Below, one piece after another: positions 62,457-64,000 of a stretch of 64,000 nucleotides of DNA. The DNA is from Phytopythium helicoides (lineage: Eukaryota; Oomycota; Peronosporomycetes; Pythiales; Pythiaceae), in contig JANFNE010000031.1 of the NCBI GenBank assembly GCA_024867545.1, positions 1 to 64,000 of the forward strand, in the 5' to 3' direction. Every line of letters starts with the position of its first letter. The stretch's first letter is position 1. A model generated the notes under the pieces. The model ran no database searches. It saw only the letters and a program-made list of their open reading frames with translations, and had not been told where the DNA came from. The position numbers and the translations under genes were made by a program.

Positions 62457-64000
62457 TGACGGACGAGGTTGTAAAACTCCTCCATCGGGCAGCGCCCAAT
62501 GTCATGAAGATCACCGCAACCGCGGCAGACGAAGAGGCAGCGGTCTGTCGGGTGGCCGCGCTTCCCACATTTCTGGCACGTGAGCCGTCTCCAACATCCC
62601 AGGTCTGTATGTTTCTGGGATCCACAGTGAGAGCAGCGCTCCCGGCGGAACTTGTCGGGTCCTGAGTTCGGAGCAGCCTGCTTGTTCGTGAAGACTGGCT
62701 GATTTTGACCATCCTCGGCCCACCCGCCTTGCGTCCGGTCCTCGTGGGCTGGCGTCAGGTTCTTGGACGCTTCGACCTCCTTCTGAGCATCCGTGGCAGT
62801 CAGGTACACGCGACGAAGATCACCATCATCATCGGAAGACCCTGGATCACTTTCGGAGCTATCGTTATCGACCATTACTTTCACCGCCCGAGCTGCCCGT
62901 GACGCAGCTGCCGGTTTTGGAGTTGGTGGCGGCGGGACTGGCCTCGGCCGATACTTGGGTCCCGGCTTCTTGTGTCTCGTTTCAGCTCGTTGCATGGCGC
63001 GCAAGGTTTCCTCTAGCACGTCTGCATCCTCAAGACGCAGAGGAATGAGACGGGCTCCTAGGTCCGGATCTTCGAGAGTATCGATAAAGTGCTCCACGTG
63101 TTCCCGCCGGACTTCCGCCGTACCGTCTTTGACCTTGATCTTCGCGCGGAGGGCTGCCACATTCAAGCGGAAGAGATACTCCAACGGTGTCTCATCAGGT
63201 CGGCGGCGCGCATGGTAGTATTGGCGAGCTACCGATGTGCCGCGCCCACAGTATTGCACCTGGAAAAGTTCGTACAAGTTCGGCCAGGATCTGCGCGTCG
63301 ATCGGCTCAGCTGCCGGTACCAGTTGCGAGCGGGGCCAGTCAGGAGATTGCCGAACACAAGGCAACGCTCATCTTCGTCCGCTTGATCTCGGCTGAAGGC
63401 TGACTGTGCCTTGCTTAGCCATGCTCTAGCTCCGTCTTCATCTCCATCCTTGCTGGAGAACTCTTTGAGGTCGGAGACCGCTGATGTCCTCATGCGAGGG
63501 GCTGTCATCGCTGGCGCGGTCGCAGTCGCTACGACGCGAGTCGTCATCGGGCCACTGTCGAGATCGTCAGGATCGTACTCATGGCTCGAGTCAGCAGATT
63601 CCATGTCTACGTCTGAGTGACCTGCCTTAGGCGTCGTCACAACCGGATCTTGGCGTCGAGATCCCAAGATCGCTGCAAATTGTTCCATCAGGGTGGCGAT
63701 CTGTGGGTCTCCTGCACTAATGTTCGCGAGTCTGCCAACGCCTGCCTGCTGTGTAGCCTGAGACTGCCTTGTCGGTTCCCAATGTTGGCCGGTGTAGACC
63801 AGTGGCGTTGGCCGTGATTGGAATGTGGATGCGACGGTGGTTCCAAGCGACATTCGCGCGGGTTCGGACGACGATCTAGAGCTGGAACCTGAGACTCCAG
63901 TCTGGTAAGGCGAAGACTCCGCTGACACTCTTCCAGCTGACGTCGCAGCCGGCTGTGTCTTGAGTTGACCGACCAGCGGTCGCAGCAGATCCTGGAGCTT
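62393..64000 (-). CDS. Gypsy gag, N-terminus beyond the window
   Basis: Open from the window edge to 62393 (at least 535 codons). A Ser/Thr/Pro-rich disordered region precedes a capsid-like retrotransposon gag domain (DEDGARAWLSKAQSAF, LTGPARNWYRQL, ELFQVQYCGRG...YYHARRRPDETPLEYLFRLN). Near the C-terminus come two CCHC zinc knuckles (CSHCGSQKHTDLGC and CQKCGKRGHPTDRC) and a third variant one (CRGCGDLHDIGRC). Gag packages the RNA into particles. It ends AEKMLN and TAG. Confidence 0.9.
   Translation of the reverse strand, partial: KLQDLLRPLVGQLKTQPAATSAGRVSAESSPYQTGVSGSSSRSSSEPARMSLGTTVASTFQSRPTPLVYTGQHWEPTRQSQATQQAGVGRLANISAGDPQIATLMEQFAAILGSRRQDPVVTTPKAGHSDVDMESADSSHEYDPDDLDSGPMTTRVVATATAPAMTAPRMRTSAVSDLKEFSSKDGDEDGARAWLSKAQSAFSRDQADEDERCLVFGNLLTGPARNWYRQLSRSTRRSWPNLYELFQVQYCGRGTSVARQYYHARRRPDETPLEYLFRLNVAALRAKIKVKDGTAEVRREHVEHFIDTLEDPDLGARLIPLRLEDADVLEETLRAMQRAETRHKKPGPKYRPRPVPPPPTPKPAAASRAARAVKVMVDNDSSESDPGSSDDDGDLRRVYLTATDAQKEVEASKNLTPAHEDRTQGGWAEDGQNQPVFTNKQAAPNSGPDKFRRERCSHCGSQKHTDLGCWRRLTCQKCGKRGHPTDRCLFVCRGCGDLHDIGRCPMEEFYNLVRQWYDPTKHAGMLPANAEKMLN

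Larger units (their letters stand above)
54840..64000 (-). mobile_element. Ty3/Gypsy LTR retrotransposon, runs off the window
   Basis: Minus-strand element: gag enters from beyond 64000, then protease, RT, RNase H, second RNase H, integrase with chromodomain, ending at 57255. About 2.1 kb later comes a 315-bp LTR-like sequence (54840-55154). The right LTR is outside the window, so element length and target duplication cannot be read. The coding parts are separated by three frame changes. The one at the gag stop has a proper -1 signal; those at a G7 run (61386-61392) and near 58665 look like single-base indels. Confidence 0.85.

Overview
The window is the left end of a chromosome from a filamentous oomycete, most likely a Phytophthora-like member of the Peronosporales. 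It opens with about 224 bp of perfect CCCTAAA repeats (the TTTAGGG telomere used by oomycetes and plants). The genes behind it are of oomycete type: tandem Na/Pi cotransporters, 7TM class-C receptors with a large secreted-type ectodomain, membrane LRR proteins, an MFS hexose transporter and chromodomain Ty3/Gypsy elements. Introns are short (about 55-80 bp, GT..AG). All assignments come from reading motifs by eye; no database search was run.

Layout. 1-4473: telomere, then two tandem subtelomeric units (about 1.66 and 1.77 kb), each starting with degenerate telomere repeats and ending in a 58-14-58 bp hairpin. 4450-11.4 kb: transposon graveyard: a hAT transposase fragment that stops exactly at telomere-like repeats, a small RING ORF, a Merlin-type DNA transposon (1456 bp, 44-bp TIRs, 8-bp target duplication) inserted into a second RING gene, and a decayed Gypsy gag-pol. 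12.0-20.9 kb: a 250-bp tandem repeat and four decayed copies of a Ser/Gly-rich repeat protein. Two copies sit beside a chimeric ABC-transporter/cytosine-deaminase fragment, and a 5'-truncated LINE with 14-bp target duplication is inserted between two copies. 21.5-32.2 kb: a 5-kb-arm inverted duplication with four Na/Pi cotransporter genes (two pairs in mirror image, 577 bp spacer). 32-54.5 kb: three copies of a membrane LRR gene (one intact), two frameshifted 7TM receptor genes, a hexose transporter, a spliced coiled-coil protein and an Rrp15-like ribosome-biogenesis gene. 54.8-64 kb: a Gypsy element on the minus strand running off the window, with gag (zinc knuckles), protease, RT, two RNase H domains, integrase and chromodomain, plus a spliced plus-strand gene between its integrase and a 315-bp LTR.

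How it works together. Little here is an operon-like system. The gene-bearing part is a subtelomeric multigene region shaped by inverted duplication, tandem duplication and transposition. Four Na/Pi cotransporter ORFs, one LRR membrane protein, the coiled-coil gene and the Rrp15-like gene look intact. The hexose transporter reads through if one base-level shift is allowed. Both 7TM receptors and two of three LRR copies carry single-base shifts or stops, so they are pseudogenes or contain assembly indels.

Most notable: (i) subtelomeric hairpins whose size and loop are kept while the arm sequence has changed and its core is inverted; (ii) a textbook -1 frameshift signal (GTTAAAC, 5-nt spacer, stem-loop) at the gag stop of the Gypsy element; (iii) a second RNase H replacing a native one that lost its catalytic Asp residues, and a spliced antisense gene in the same element, both recalling plant Tat/Ogre/Grande elements.
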